Source: JAENVU01 sp963801105
GTDB taxonomy: Bacteria; Actinomycetota; Acidimicrobiia; IMCC26256; JAENVU01
DNA: 64,000 bases
NCBI GenBank assembly: GCA_963801105.1
Contig: CAWDDH010000003.1
Span: forward strand, 310,001-374,000
Direction: 5' to 3'
Shown: positions 17,031 through 24,717 of the stretch, in pieces
Layout: each line of letters begins with the position of its first letter
How positions within the stretch are numbered: position 1 is the stretch's first letter
Translations under genes and position numbers: made by a program
Notes under the pieces: model-generated
What the model was told of the DNA's origin: nothing
The model's database searches: none
What the model saw: the letters and a program-made list of their open reading frames with translations, nothing else

Positions 17031-17717
17031 TCACTTCGGTGGCTTGGTGGTTCGCTTCGGTGGCTTGGTCGTTCGCTTCGCCCGCGACTTCTTCGGCCCC
17101 GAGCTCGCAGCAGTAGGCGGCGCGACGTCGAGGTACTGGCCGAGGTGGGCGTCGAGGATCGCGACGGCGTCCTCGGGCGTGAGCCCGATCGAGCCGGTGA
17201 GCAGGTGCAGCAACAGGCCGTCGACGATCGCCACGGTGGACGTGGCCGCGACGGCAGGGTCGATCCCGGATCGGGACTCGCCCCGCTCGACCGCGAGGCG
17301 GAACGCCGCCTCGCACTGGTCGCGCATCGAGGTCATCATCGCCGTGTGGACTCGAGCGAGGCCGGGTGACACCGCGGCTCTCGCCGCGAACGCCAGGTAG
17401 ACCCTCGCCTCGACCCGACGCTCGTCGTCGAGGGGCAGGAACTCGAGCATCGACAACCGGATCAGCGCACTGACGCTCTCCCCGGCCGCCGCTGCGGTGG
17501 CACGACCGAGGATCCGTGAGGTGATGTGCTCGAACGCCATCTGGAGCATCTCGTCCTTGTTGCGGCAGTAGTACTGCACCGCCCCGATCGAGACGCCGGC
17601 TGCTGCGGCGACCTCTCGGAGGCTCACCTGGTCGAGTCCCCGCTCGGCGGTGATCGTCACCAGGGCCTCCAGGAGGCGCTCACGCACCGGGTTCTCTCTT
17701 GCGTCCGCTCGTACCAT
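17031..17717 (-). CDS. TetR-family transcriptional regulator
   Basis: A 228-aa protein with HTH at about residues 15-60 (ALVTITAERGLDQVSLREVA, AAAGVSIGAVQYYCRNKDEM), followed by an all-helical ligand domain. The C-terminus ends in a tandem repeat KRTTKPPKRTTKPPK encoded by a 21-bp DNA repeat, a basic tail unusual for the family. It diverges from the membrane protein gene at 17753 across 35 bp filled by a large palindrome, so autoregulation is likely. The ATG is 6 nt after a TAGTAT -10 box. Confidence 0.92.
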   Translation of the reverse strand: MVRADARENPVRERLLEALVTITAERGLDQVSLREVAAAAGVSIGAVQYYCRNKDEMLQMAFEHITSRILGRATAAAAGESVSALIRLSMLEFLPLDDERRVEARVYLAFAARAAVSPGLARVHTAMMTSMRDQCEAAFRLAVERGESRSGIDPAVAATSTVAIVDGLLLHLLTGSIGLTPEDAVAILDAHLGQYLDVAPPTAASSGPKKSRAKRTTKPPKRTTKPPK

Positions 17718-17753
17718 ACGCTCATACTAGTCATTCGTATGGTACGAGTGCAA
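17708..17753. promoter_or_regulatory. Double TetR operator and divergent promoter
   Basis: CTCGTACCATACG (17708-17720) and its exact complement CGTATGGTACGAG (17736-17748) form 13-bp arms 15 bp apart. Each arm contains its own smaller palindrome (CGTA-CCA-TACG), so these may be two operators. The minus strand shows -35 TTGCAC (17753-17748), an 18-bp spacer and -10 TAGTAT (17729-17724), with the tetR ATG 6 nt later. One arm covers the tetR start codon and the other sits just before the rightward gene. Confidence 0.75.
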
Positions 17754-18805
17754 TGGAGAACCAGATGATCACCACCGACCACCACCGCTCCGCCTCACCT
17801 CCGCCTCGCGGCCACCCCGTGCAGCTCCTGCGCCGGCGAAGCGTGCGCGCAGGGATCGCCGGATGGGCCGGCCTGAACCTGGCGATCGTCGCCCTCGCCG
17901 ATGGCCACCTCCCGTTCCATGCCGAGGCGCTCGCCCAGCCGGACACGATCGACGCCGTGCTCAAGGCCGACGCGATGTTCGTCGAGGTGTTCGGCCTGAT
18001 GGTGGTCGTCCACCTGCTCACCCGCCATCGATCATCGCCGGACCTCTCCGATCGCGCCCCGGACCGCCCCACCGCTCGCCGCGAGACTGTTGCCGTCCTC
18101 CTCTACTCGTTCGGCGCCGTGATCGGCGGCGCGCTCCTCGGACGTGCTCTCGGGTGGCACGCGCTCGGGTTCCACCTCGACGGGATGGTGGTCCGCACCG
18201 GCGACACAGTTCGGCCCGCCGAGGCGATCACGCTCGCGACGTACAACCTCACCGCCTACGCAGCGATCCCCTACTGCTGGTTCCGTCGTCGCTACAGCAC
18301 GGAGCAGCTCAGCCTTCGATCGTCCGATCGGCGCTCCGATCTGCTCGTCGTCCTCGTCGTCCTCGCGATCGAGTCGACCGTGCAGCTGGCCACCGCGTCG
18401 TCGTCGATCCTCGACCTCGACGCGCACCAGATCGCCGTCGGGGCGCCTCTCGCCCTCGTGCTCGGCCTCGCCAGCACCGTCCTGCCGACGATGGTGCTCG
18501 TCTACTGCATCCTCACACCCCGTTACCTCAAGCTGACCGGCTCCGTCCCCGCCACCGTCATCCTCGGCGGCATCACGTACGCGCTGCTGCACCTCTTCGA
18601 CGGCTGGACCAGCTACACGTCCCCGACGGCCGCGCTGCTGTCCGTGCTCTACCTCGTCCTCTTCTACGGGGGGCCCGGCATGTTCAAGACCTTCATCACC
18701 GTGCGCACCGCCAACGCCTGGACCCACGTGTGGGCGTACCACGCCATCGCGCCGCACACCCTCGTCGACAGCCCGCTCGTCGTGAAGACCTTCCACATCC
18801 GATGA
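17753..18805 (+). CDS. Multi-pass membrane protein, probable TetR target
   Basis: A 350-aa protein with about eight hydrophobic segments, including GIAGWAGLNLAIVALADGHL, VEVFGLMVVVHLL, TVAVLLYSFGAVIGGALLG, LLVVLVVLAIESTVQL and LALVLGLASTVLPTMVLVYC, and His-rich loops near the end (WTHVWAYHAIAPHT). The layout recalls CPBP/CAAX-protease-like membrane proteins, but the diagnostic EExxxR is absent, so no function is given. An alternative start at 17765 has GGAGA 5 nt before it. It diverges from tetR and shares its operator. Confidence 0.7.
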   Translation: MENQMITTDHHRSASPPPRGHPVQLLRRRSVRAGIAGWAGLNLAIVALADGHLPFHAEALAQPDTIDAVLKADAMFVEVFGLMVVVHLLTRHRSSPDLSDRAPDRPTARRETVAVLLYSFGAVIGGALLGRALGWHALGFHLDGMVVRTGDTVRPAEAITLATYNLTAYAAIPYCWFRRRYSTEQLSLRSSDRRSDLLVVLVVLAIESTVQLATASSSILDLDAHQIAVGAPLALVLGLASTVLPTMVLVYCILTPRYLKLTGSVPATVILGGITYALLHLFDGWTSYTSPTAALLSVLYLVLFYGGPGMFKTFITVRTANAWTHVWAYHAIAPHTLVDSPLVVKTFHIR

Positions 18806-19007
18806 GCCGGTTGACAAGGCGTTGACAAACTGGCCGAAACGCGCTCGAGGGAGGCATCCAGGAACTGACCTACCGGCCCGACCTGCACCGCTCGAACTCC
18901 TGAGACCATCGGGGAGATCGGCAGAACGGACGTTCACCAGGCCGCAGTCTCCGCACGTCGTGCGGTCGGGTGTCGCGGGAATCGAGCGTCCATGCGACCA
19001 TGGCCTG

Positions 19008-19380
19008 ATGGATCTCCTTCCGGCGCCGGCCGGCTATCACACCCTGACTCCGCGAATCGCCGTCGCCGATGTTGCGGGACAGGTCGATTTCCTCCGGCAC
19101 GCCTTCGGTGCCAAACGGCGAGCTCGAAGATGGTCGGCCCACAGAGCTCCGCATCGGAGACTCGCTCATCATGGTGACCTCAGATGCGGAACGCGGCGCC
19201 TACACCGCGCACCTGTACGTGTACGTCCAAGACGCCGACCTCGCCCACGAACGGGCGGTGTCCGCAGGAGCGACCACCCTCGAAGAGCCGTTCGACACGC
19301 CCTACGGCGACCGGCGCGCCATGGTGTCGGACCCGTGGGGGAACGTGTTCCAGATCGCCCATCGCATCGAGCCGATCTGA
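19008..19380 (+). pseudogene. VOC-superfamily gene with a one-base insertion
   Basis: Frame 1 from the ATG at 19008 reads MDLLPAPAGYHTLTPRIAV and DVAGQVDFLRHAFGA, a typical PhnB-like VOC start. The rest of the family pattern (GELEDGRPTELRIGDSLIMV, TAHLYVYVQDADLAHERAVS, MVSDPWGNVFQIAHRIEPI) continues in another frame to 19380. Deleting one A from the run at 19113-19115 gives a continuous 123-aa protein. It is either a broken gene or an assembly error. Confidence 0.75.
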
Positions 19381-19658
19381 CCGTCGCCCACCTCGGGTGG
19401 GTCTGCGGCTACAGGTTCGCCGGCGCCCCGCCGCGGCCCCGATGGCAGGAGCGGTCGCAGGTGGCACGGGCCCACCGTCGGCCCACGCGTTCGCTCACGT
19501 TCGTCAACGGTGCGAACTCGATTCGGCGGCTCGAGTGGAAGGACAGCGACCGTCGTGGTGGCCGCACGCCTCGACATCGCACAGCCGACACGCAAAGCGC
19601 GCCGCGTCGCGATCGCCGATGGCGCCCACCAAGATCGCCTCTCCAGCCTGGGCCAGCG

Positions 19659-19677
19659 CAGTAGAAGCACAGTAGAA
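19659..19677. repeat. CAGTAGAA pair on the inner side of the intact tRNA
   Basis: CAGTAGAA occurs at 19659-19666 and 19670-19677 (11-bp period), 69 bp from the tRNA 3' end at 19746 and on the opposite side of the core from the pairs at 2068 and 7894. Together these would form the two arms of an attachment site whose halves are now at the left and right junctions. Confidence 0.45.
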
Positions 19678-19704
19678 ATTGCTCAACCGACCCCGAACAG
19701 CAGA

Positions 19705-19730
19705 AGGCCCCACTCCGAAAAGTGGGGCCT
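19705..19730 (-). terminator. Terminator hairpin of tRNA-fMet
   Basis: AGGCCCCACT-CCGAAA-AGTGGGGCCT forms a 10-bp stem with a 6-nt loop, 15 bp beyond the tRNA 3' end in its direction of transcription. The following T content is weak. Because it lies inside island 2, the island supplied this terminator. Confidence 0.65.
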
Positions 19731-19745
19731 GACCTGCATGTTCGA

Positions 19746-19822
<77 letters not shown>

Positions 19823-19889
19823 GCGTGCCGGACATCGTAGCCGCGGAGACGCTCGGCCACCCAGTCATCGGCGTACGGTCGGGGCCACC

Positions 19890-20261
19890 ATGACGCACTC
19901 CGCCCGCTTCCCGATCCGCTTCACCGGTGCGAACAAGGCGATGGCGCTGCTGGGTCTCACACCCCGGACCTCCTTCGTGGAGGTGTACGAGACCGAGATG
20001 ATCGTGCGCATGGGCTGGGCGTTCGAATGCCAGATCCCGAGGTCGTCGGTGCGGTCGGTGGCCGCGGACCACGCCCGGGTCCTCGGATGGGGCGCGCACG
20101 GCTGGCGGGGCGTCTGGCTCGTGAACGGCTCGTCGAGCGGGATCGTGCGCATCGAGCTCGAGGCGCACGGCCACGCCCGGGTGCTGATCTTCCCCGTGAC
20201 CGTCCGCGTGCTCCGCGTCGCGGTCGAGGACCCGGACGGCCTCATGCGCGCGCTCGGCTGA
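19890..20261 (+). CDS. Small hypothetical protein
   Basis: A 123-aa protein beginning at the ATG at 19890, 68 bp outside the tRNA 5' end, so it belongs to the chromosome rather than the island. Its alternating pattern (SFVEVYETEMIVRMGWAFE, SGIVRIELEAHGHARVLIF) suggests a small beta-rich fold similar to PH-like or bacterial DUF domains, without a firm family. It converges with the nuclease-like gene on the other strand (7 bp apart). Function unknown. Confidence 0.65.
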   Translation: MTHSARFPIRFTGANKAMALLGLTPRTSFVEVYETEMIVRMGWAFECQIPRSSVRSVAADHARVLGWGAHGWRGVWLVNGSSSGIVRIELEAHGHARVLIFPVTVRVLRVAVEDPDGLMRALG

Positions 20262-20267
20262 GCGGGC

Positions 20268-21107
20268 TCAGCCGATCTCGACGGTGGCCACCACCGCGTC
20301 GTGGTCCGATCCGGTCCGGCGGAGCAGCTCCGCCATGCGGATGCCCGGGATCTCGACCGCCCACGTGCCGGCGTCCACGACCAGGCCCGCCATCGGCACC
20401 GCGCCGCGGACGAGCACATGGTCGAGGCGGGCCAGCGCGGTCCAGTCGTCGCCCGGCCGGGCGTAGGGATGGGTCGGCGCGAAGACCTCGAGCTCGTTGA
20501 GCGCGTCGACGAATCCGGCGTCGGCGACGATCGCCCCGAGGTCGGTCCCGGCGGTGTCCTCGTTGCAGTCCCCGGCGACGAGGTCGAACACGCCGTCGGC
20601 CGCCGGGAACGTCGCCAGCGCGGTCGGCAGCTGCGCGCGACGCAGCTCGGGATGGTCCACATCGAGGTGCACGCTCACGACCCGCACGCGCGCGCCGGAC
20701 GTGTGCGTCAACTCCACCGTGGTCGCGACGTTGCCGCCGCCGAGCGACACCTGACTCGGGACAGCCTCGGTGAACGCATCGCGACGCCATGCGACCGCGG
20801 TGCCGTTCGGCTCCCACGGCAGCTCGGGCGTCGCCCAGTTCGCCCAGAGCTCCTCGCCGTTCGCGACGGAATGCACGTCGTACGCGTCGGCGGTCGCGAA
20901 GACGGTCGCGAGGTCGGACGGCGTCGTCTCCTGCAGGCAGATCACCTCGGCATCCAGGCCGACGAGCGCGGTGGCGACCAGCGCCGCGCGCTGGTCGCGG
21001 TCGAGCAGTGCCGGGTCCATGCCGTCGGGGTAGAACGCGGGCGCGGCCCAGGGAGCGGCCAGCACGTTCCAGGTGGCGACGCGCACGGTCACCATCGCGC
21101 CCGACAC
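20268..21107 (-). CDS. Endonuclease/exonuclease/phosphatase-fold protein
   Basis: A 279-aa protein with the full EEP motif series: RVATWNVL (Asn), EVICLQE (metal Glu), VVSVHLDVDHPE (His), LVAGDCNED (Asp/Asn), LARLDHVLV and TGSDHDAVVATV (Asp-His pair). This family cleaves phosphodiesters in DNA, RNA or phospholipids; the substrate is unspecified. No signal peptide. The start at 21107 overlaps the upstream DUF2804 gene by 19 nt; an inner ATG at 21095 is also possible. Confidence 0.88.
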   Translation of the reverse strand: MSGAMVTVRVATWNVLAAPWAAPAFYPDGMDPALLDRDQRAALVATALVGLDAEVICLQETTPSDLATVFATADAYDVHSVANGEELWANWATPELPWEPNGTAVAWRRDAFTEAVPSQVSLGGGNVATTVELTHTSGARVRVVSVHLDVDHPELRRAQLPTALATFPAADGVFDLVAGDCNEDTAGTDLGAIVADAGFVDALNELEVFAPTHPYARPGDDWTALARLDHVLVRGAVPMAGLVVDAGTWAVEIPGIRMAELLRRTGSDHDAVVATVEIG

Positions 21108-22111
21108 TCCTCCGCGAATCCCTGCAGCCCCTCGAAGGTCAGGTCGCGGCCGTCGTCGGTGCAGAGCCGGCCCGACCAGTCGCCGAAGACCTGGTGGACC
21201 TCCATGGCCATCACCCCCGCCTCCGTGCGCGAGTGCTTGTCATAGCGGGGGTGCAGCACGAGATCGACCGCGCCGTCGGGATCGCGCACCGTCCAGGGCT
21301 CGAGCGGCGCGTCCCAGGAGTAGCACCACTCGAGCTCCGCGCCGATCTTGGTGAGGCGACCGTCCACGATCACGCCGTTCTCGGTCGCGCCCGTCCCGAC
21401 CGTCCACTTCCCACCGAGCTGCAGCCCCACGACCGCGCCGTCCGCGCGCCCGGCACCGGCACCCCAGTTCCAGTGCGTGCGGTACGGCCAACGACCGCGG
21501 CCGACGTCGAGGACACCCCACGCGTCGGCGACCTCGTACCGCTGATTCCCCACCACGAGCTCACCCGTCGCCGGGCGCGCCTGATGCTTCGACGTGTACT
21601 GGAAGACCGTGTCGGACCACGGGATCACGACGTTCAGCGACTCGTGCCCCGGCGGCAGTGAGACGGTCACGTCGAGGCGCGCCGGCGTGCCGTCGCGCTC
21701 GGTCCACGTGGCGCGCAGGTGGGTGCCGTCGACCTCGTCGACCATCTCGACCGCGAGCTGCTTGCCGACGTACCGGAGGGGCTCGGTCCCTGGATGCTCC
21801 GGGAGGCGCAGATGACGCGGGAAGGGCACGGTGGCGCCGCGCCCACCGACCTGACCGGTGACGAGGTCGGTCCACCAGACGTCGACGATGCCGAGGTAGT
21901 CGACGTTCGAGTACGTGGAGGAGATCAGGAGGTCACCGGCGAGGATCCCCCAGTAGTCCCACCGCTTGGTCCGCCCGAAACGTCCCGAGAGATTGCACCG
22001 GTGCAACGGTGTCCGCGACCAGCCCCGCGCCTGGGGATTCAGCCGCCCGTCGGGTCCGACCAGGTCGACCGGCTCGGTCAGCTCGCGCTCGTGGGTCGCC
22101 ATCGGGCCCAT
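21089..22111 (-). CDS. DUF2804-family protein
   Basis: A 340-aa protein matching the DUF2804 pattern: LNPQARGWSRTPLHRCNLSG, FGRTKRWDYWGILAGDLLIS, DVGRGRWPYRTHWNWGAGAG, VHQVFGDWSGRLCTDDG. The family is conserved in actinobacteria and other bacteria, is rich in Trp and Tyr, and has no established activity; its beta-rich pattern recalls AttH/lipocalin-like proteins. The start is at 22111 or 22102. It overlaps the downstream nuclease-like gene, so the two are probably co-translated. Confidence 0.82.
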   Translation of the reverse strand: MGPMATHERELTEPVDLVGPDGRLNPQARGWSRTPLHRCNLSGRFGRTKRWDYWGILAGDLLISSTYSNVDYLGIVDVWWTDLVTGQVGGRGATVPFPRHLRLPEHPGTEPLRYVGKQLAVEMVDEVDGTHLRATWTERDGTPARLDVTVSLPPGHESLNVVIPWSDTVFQYTSKHQARPATGELVVGNQRYEVADAWGVLDVGRGRWPYRTHWNWGAGAGRADGAVVGLQLGGKWTVGTGATENGVIVDGRLTKIGAELEWCYSWDAPLEPWTVRDPDGAVDLVLHPRYDKHSRTEAGVMAMEVHQVFGDWSGRLCTDDGRDLTFEGLQGFAEECRARW

Positions 22112-22149
22112 GCTCGCCGATCCACCCGTGCCGGCGCGGATCCGGCGGA

Positions 22150-22662
22150 TCAGGCCTCGGCCAAGGAGGCGAGCTTCGCCTTCACGGTCGCCTCGTCCGG
22201 CCGGTAGAACAGCTCGGCCGTGCCGTCGGGCCGGACGAAGACCCACGCGGGCTGGCCCCGGACGCGCGCCCGCTTCCAGACGTCGAGCTGGGTGTCCGCG
22301 ACCGACGGGAACGGGACGCCGTACTTCTTCACGAACTCCCGCATCGGTCCGACGTCGTCACGGCCGGCGACGCCGAGGAACGTGACCTTGCCGTCGTAGC
22401 GCCGTGCCAACTGCACGACTCCGGGGGCCTCCCCGTTGCACACCGTTCACCAGGGCGCCCAGAACCACAGGGCGAGCGCCTTGCCCGAGTAGTCGCGGCC
22501 ACGGATCTGCCCACCGTCGACCGCGGGCAGGGTGAAGTCGAGGACCGCGCGGCTCGAGACCGACGCGCCCTTCGCGGCGGCACCGCTCCGGGATGAGTCG
22601 TTCGACCCACACGCGACCGTGACGAGACCGGCCGCGAGGACGAGAACGACGAGACGGCGCAC
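22150..22662 (-). CDS. Thioredoxin-like (MPT53/DsbE-type) lipoprotein with in-frame TGA at the active site: candidate selenoprotein
   Basis: A GTG start at 22662 gives a lipoprotein signal ending VTVACG, then VLDFTLPAVDGGQIRGRDYS and LALWFWAPW. The next codon is TGA (22449-22447), exactly where the first Cys of the W-C-x-x-C redox motif belongs. The same frame continues TVCNGEAPGVVQL, VTFLGVAGRDDVGPMREFV and QPAWVFVRPDGTAE to 22150. Reading TGA as selenocysteine gives 170 aa with Sec72-T-V-Cys75. The sequence closely resembles mycobacterial MPT53/DsbE, an extracytoplasmic thiol oxidase. A SECIS-like hairpin follows the TGA. A Cys-to-stop mutation or base error is the alternative. A -10 TACCGT lies 6 nt before the start. 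Confidence 0.8.
22412..22446 (-). promoter_or_regulatory. SECIS-like hairpin after the TGA codon
   Basis: Immediately 3' of the TGA, CGGGG-AGGC-CCCCG (22435-22422) forms a 5-bp stem with a GG-containing apical loop beginning 17 nt after the TGA. Below it TGCA (22440-22437) can pair with TGCA (22415-22412). Distance and loop composition agree with the general bacterial SECIS pattern (apical loop with an early G, about 16-37 nt downstream). High GC makes chance hairpins common, so this supports but does not prove selenocysteine insertion. Confidence 0.5.
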
Positions 22663-22833
22663 CTGTGCACGGTACCGGTCAGCGCCGCGCGGGGATCATC
22701 GGCCCGCGTGCGCGAACCCCGCCCGCCCGAGGTCGGGTACCATTCGTCCCTTCCATGGGGCTGCGCACCACACCATTCACCGCACGACGCCGACCGCGTT
22801 TGGGCCGCGCCGTCGTCGTAGCTCGGCGCGCTG

Positions 22834-24288
22834 ATGCTCAGCGCGTGCGGGGTCGGGTCGTGGACCACCAACAGCACGCCGGCTCCCGTCCGTGCCGTGC
22901 ATGCCGCGTTGCTGCCCAACGGTCACGTGCTGCTGATCCAGGGATCAGGGAACAACCCCGATCTGTTCGCGGCCGGCACGTTCACCACCACCGAGTGGGA
23001 CCCGGTCGCGAACACGTTCCGGTCGATCCCGACGCCGTACGACATGTTCTGCGCCGGTCATGCGTTCCTGCCCAACGGTCAGCTACTCGTCGCGGGCGGT
23101 ACCACCGGGTACCCGGACTCGCTCCACGCCACCGATTACCTCGGCTCCGATCAGTCGTACCGGTTCGACCCCGCCACCCACAAGTACGTGCAATCGCCGA
23201 ACCTCGACGAGGGCCACTGGTACCCGACCCTCGTGAACCGCGGCGACGGCTCGGTGATCATGGTCGCCGGCCAGGATCAGAACGGTCAGATCCAGAGCCA
23301 CTACCAGGTGTTCGACCCGACCGCGAACAACGGCAGCGGCTCGTGGACCCCGCAGCAGTCCTCGGCGGAGTTCTTCCCCGAGTACCCCGCACTCCACCTG
23401 CTCGCCGACGGGCGCTACCTCTACAGCGGTGTCTCGACCTTCGGGGTCGGCAACGTCCCCGCCGGGATCTGGGACGCGAGCGCGAACACCTTCTCGCCGA
23501 TTCCCGGGCTCACCGACGTCGACCGTCGGGACATGGGCGCGTCGGTCCTGCTCCCACCCGCGCAGAGCCAGCGCGTCATGGTCATCGGCGGGGGTCAGCA
23601 CACGGACCCGAGCGCCAAGGCAGTCGCGAGCACCGCGATCGTCGATCTCACGAAACCCAATCCCTCGTACGTCCCGGGACCGCCGATCAGCGAGTCGAAG
23701 CAGTACGTCAGCGCGGTGATCCTCCCGGACCGGACGGTGCTCCAGACCGGCGGCACCAACGAGAGCTGGTACGACGCGGGTCAGCCCGGCTTCACGTTCC
23801 GCTACACCGCGCAGATCTACCACCCGGCCACCAACACCTGGGAGGACGCGGCGCAGAACACCATCGGCCGCACGTACCACTCCGAGGCCCTCCTGCTCCC
23901 GGATGGTCGCGTCGCCACCTTCGGCGGGAACTACTCGAACAGGGGCGAGGACTTCGAGCTCCGCATCGAGCTCTACTCGCCGCCCTACATGACCAAGACC
24001 CGACCGACGCTCAGCGGCTTCAGCTCGGCGTCGATGGCGCGGGGCGGAACCATCGGCTTCTCGTCCGACGTCCCGCTGCAGTACGCGGAGCTGGTCCGGC
24101 CGTCGGCCGCGACGCACAGCAACGACCCCGACCAGCGGCTCGTCGACCTGCCGGTGACCCAGTCCGGCACCCACGTCACCGCGTCGCTCGACCCGAACCC
24201 GAACCTCACGCCGCCGGGCTGGTACATGCTCTTCGGCGTGGACCAGACGGGCACGCCGAGCGTCGCGAAGTGGGTCCAGGTGACCTGA
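22834..24288 (+). CDS. Galactose oxidase-like copper radical oxidase (GlxA type)
   Basis: The 484-aa frame carries Kelch-type propeller repeats and a C-terminal DUF1929-like domain. All active-site residues are recognisable: Cys73 (YDMFCAGH) and Tyr130 (EGHWYPT) for the thioether cofactor, Tyr348-His349 (GRTYHSEALLLPDG) and His428 (AATHSNDPDQR). The family oxidises primary alcohols or aldehydes to give H2O2; Streptomyces GlxA acts in extracellular glycan deposition. The ORF begins inside a lipobox (LMLSACG). The proper signal peptide (ATG at 22754, MGLRTTPFTARRRPRLGRAV) is in another frame and would join if one base near 22823 were removed. Confidence 0.88.
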   Translation: MLSACGVGSWTTNSTPAPVRAVHAALLPNGHVLLIQGSGNNPDLFAAGTFTTTEWDPVANTFRSIPTPYDMFCAGHAFLPNGQLLVAGGTTGYPDSLHATDYLGSDQSYRFDPATHKYVQSPNLDEGHWYPTLVNRGDGSVIMVAGQDQNGQIQSHYQVFDPTANNGSGSWTPQQSSAEFFPEYPALHLLADGRYLYSGVSTFGVGNVPAGIWDASANTFSPIPGLTDVDRRDMGASVLLPPAQSQRVMVIGGGQHTDPSAKAVASTAIVDLTKPNPSYVPGPPISESKQYVSAVILPDRTVLQTGGTNESWYDAGQPGFTFRYTAQIYHPATNTWEDAAQNTIGRTYHSEALLLPDGRVATFGGNYSNRGEDFELRIELYSPPYMTKTRPTLSGFSSASMARGGTIGFSSDVPLQYAELVRPSAATHSNDPDQRLVDLPVTQSGTHVTASLDPNPNLTPPGWYMLFGVDQTGTPSVAKWVQVT

Positions 24289-24640
24289 CCGACGGCGGCG
24301 AGTTGCTGTCGGTCACGGTCTGGTTCCTCTTCGGCGCGCTCCTGATCCCGGCGCTCGACCCTGCGGACTGGCGGATGAAGGTCTGCGCCGGCCTGAGCCT
24401 CACCGTGCTCCGGATGGATCCCCGTCGCATTCGCGCTCGCCGGAACGGGACTCGACCGACGCTCGGTCGGCATCGTCGGATGGTTCGGGCCACCGGGGCT
24501 CGCGTCGGTGGTCTTCGCCAGGCTGGCCTCCGACAGCCTCGACCCGCACGACGGACGGACGGCGCTCGCGGTGATCGCCACGGTCGTGCTGATGAGCGTC
24601 GTCGCCCGCGGCGCGAGCGCGTCACCGCTCGCGCGCTGAT
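24289..24640 (+). pseudogene. C-terminal fragment of a cation:proton antiporter
   Basis: Directly after the oxidase stop, the frame reads GELLSVTVWFLFGALLIPAL and MKVCAGLSLTVLRM, then after a one-base shift (extra G at 24416-24417) IPVAFALAGTGLDRRSVG, IVGWFGPPGLASVVFARLAS, and ends at 24640. This is the end of an NhaP/CPA1-type antiporter (GWFGPRGLAS-like motif). The N-terminal 300 or so residues are missing, so it is a decayed fragment whose 5' part was lost at the junction with the oxidase gene. Confidence 0.75.
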
Positions 24641-24717
24641 CGAGCCAGGAGTCGGCTGCGTCCCGAGCCGTTATCGTGCGGACGGACGTGCGCTGTTCGC
24701 CAAGGAGGACTCGAACC

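Larger units (their letters stand above)
19381..19745. other. Non-coding right edge of island 2
   Basis: No gene is supported here. The interval contains the arm-like CAGTAGAA pair (19659-19677) and the tRNA terminator hairpin (19705-19730). Reading frames crossing it carry the GVGFEPTTFGL-like peptide that tRNA genes commonly give in translation, not a real protein. Confidence 0.6.

Noticed and set aside
15091..17400. 769-residue plus-strand frame opposite the ABC ATPase, dehydrogenase and TetR genes
   Set aside because: All three genes underneath have full family motifs; this frame has none.
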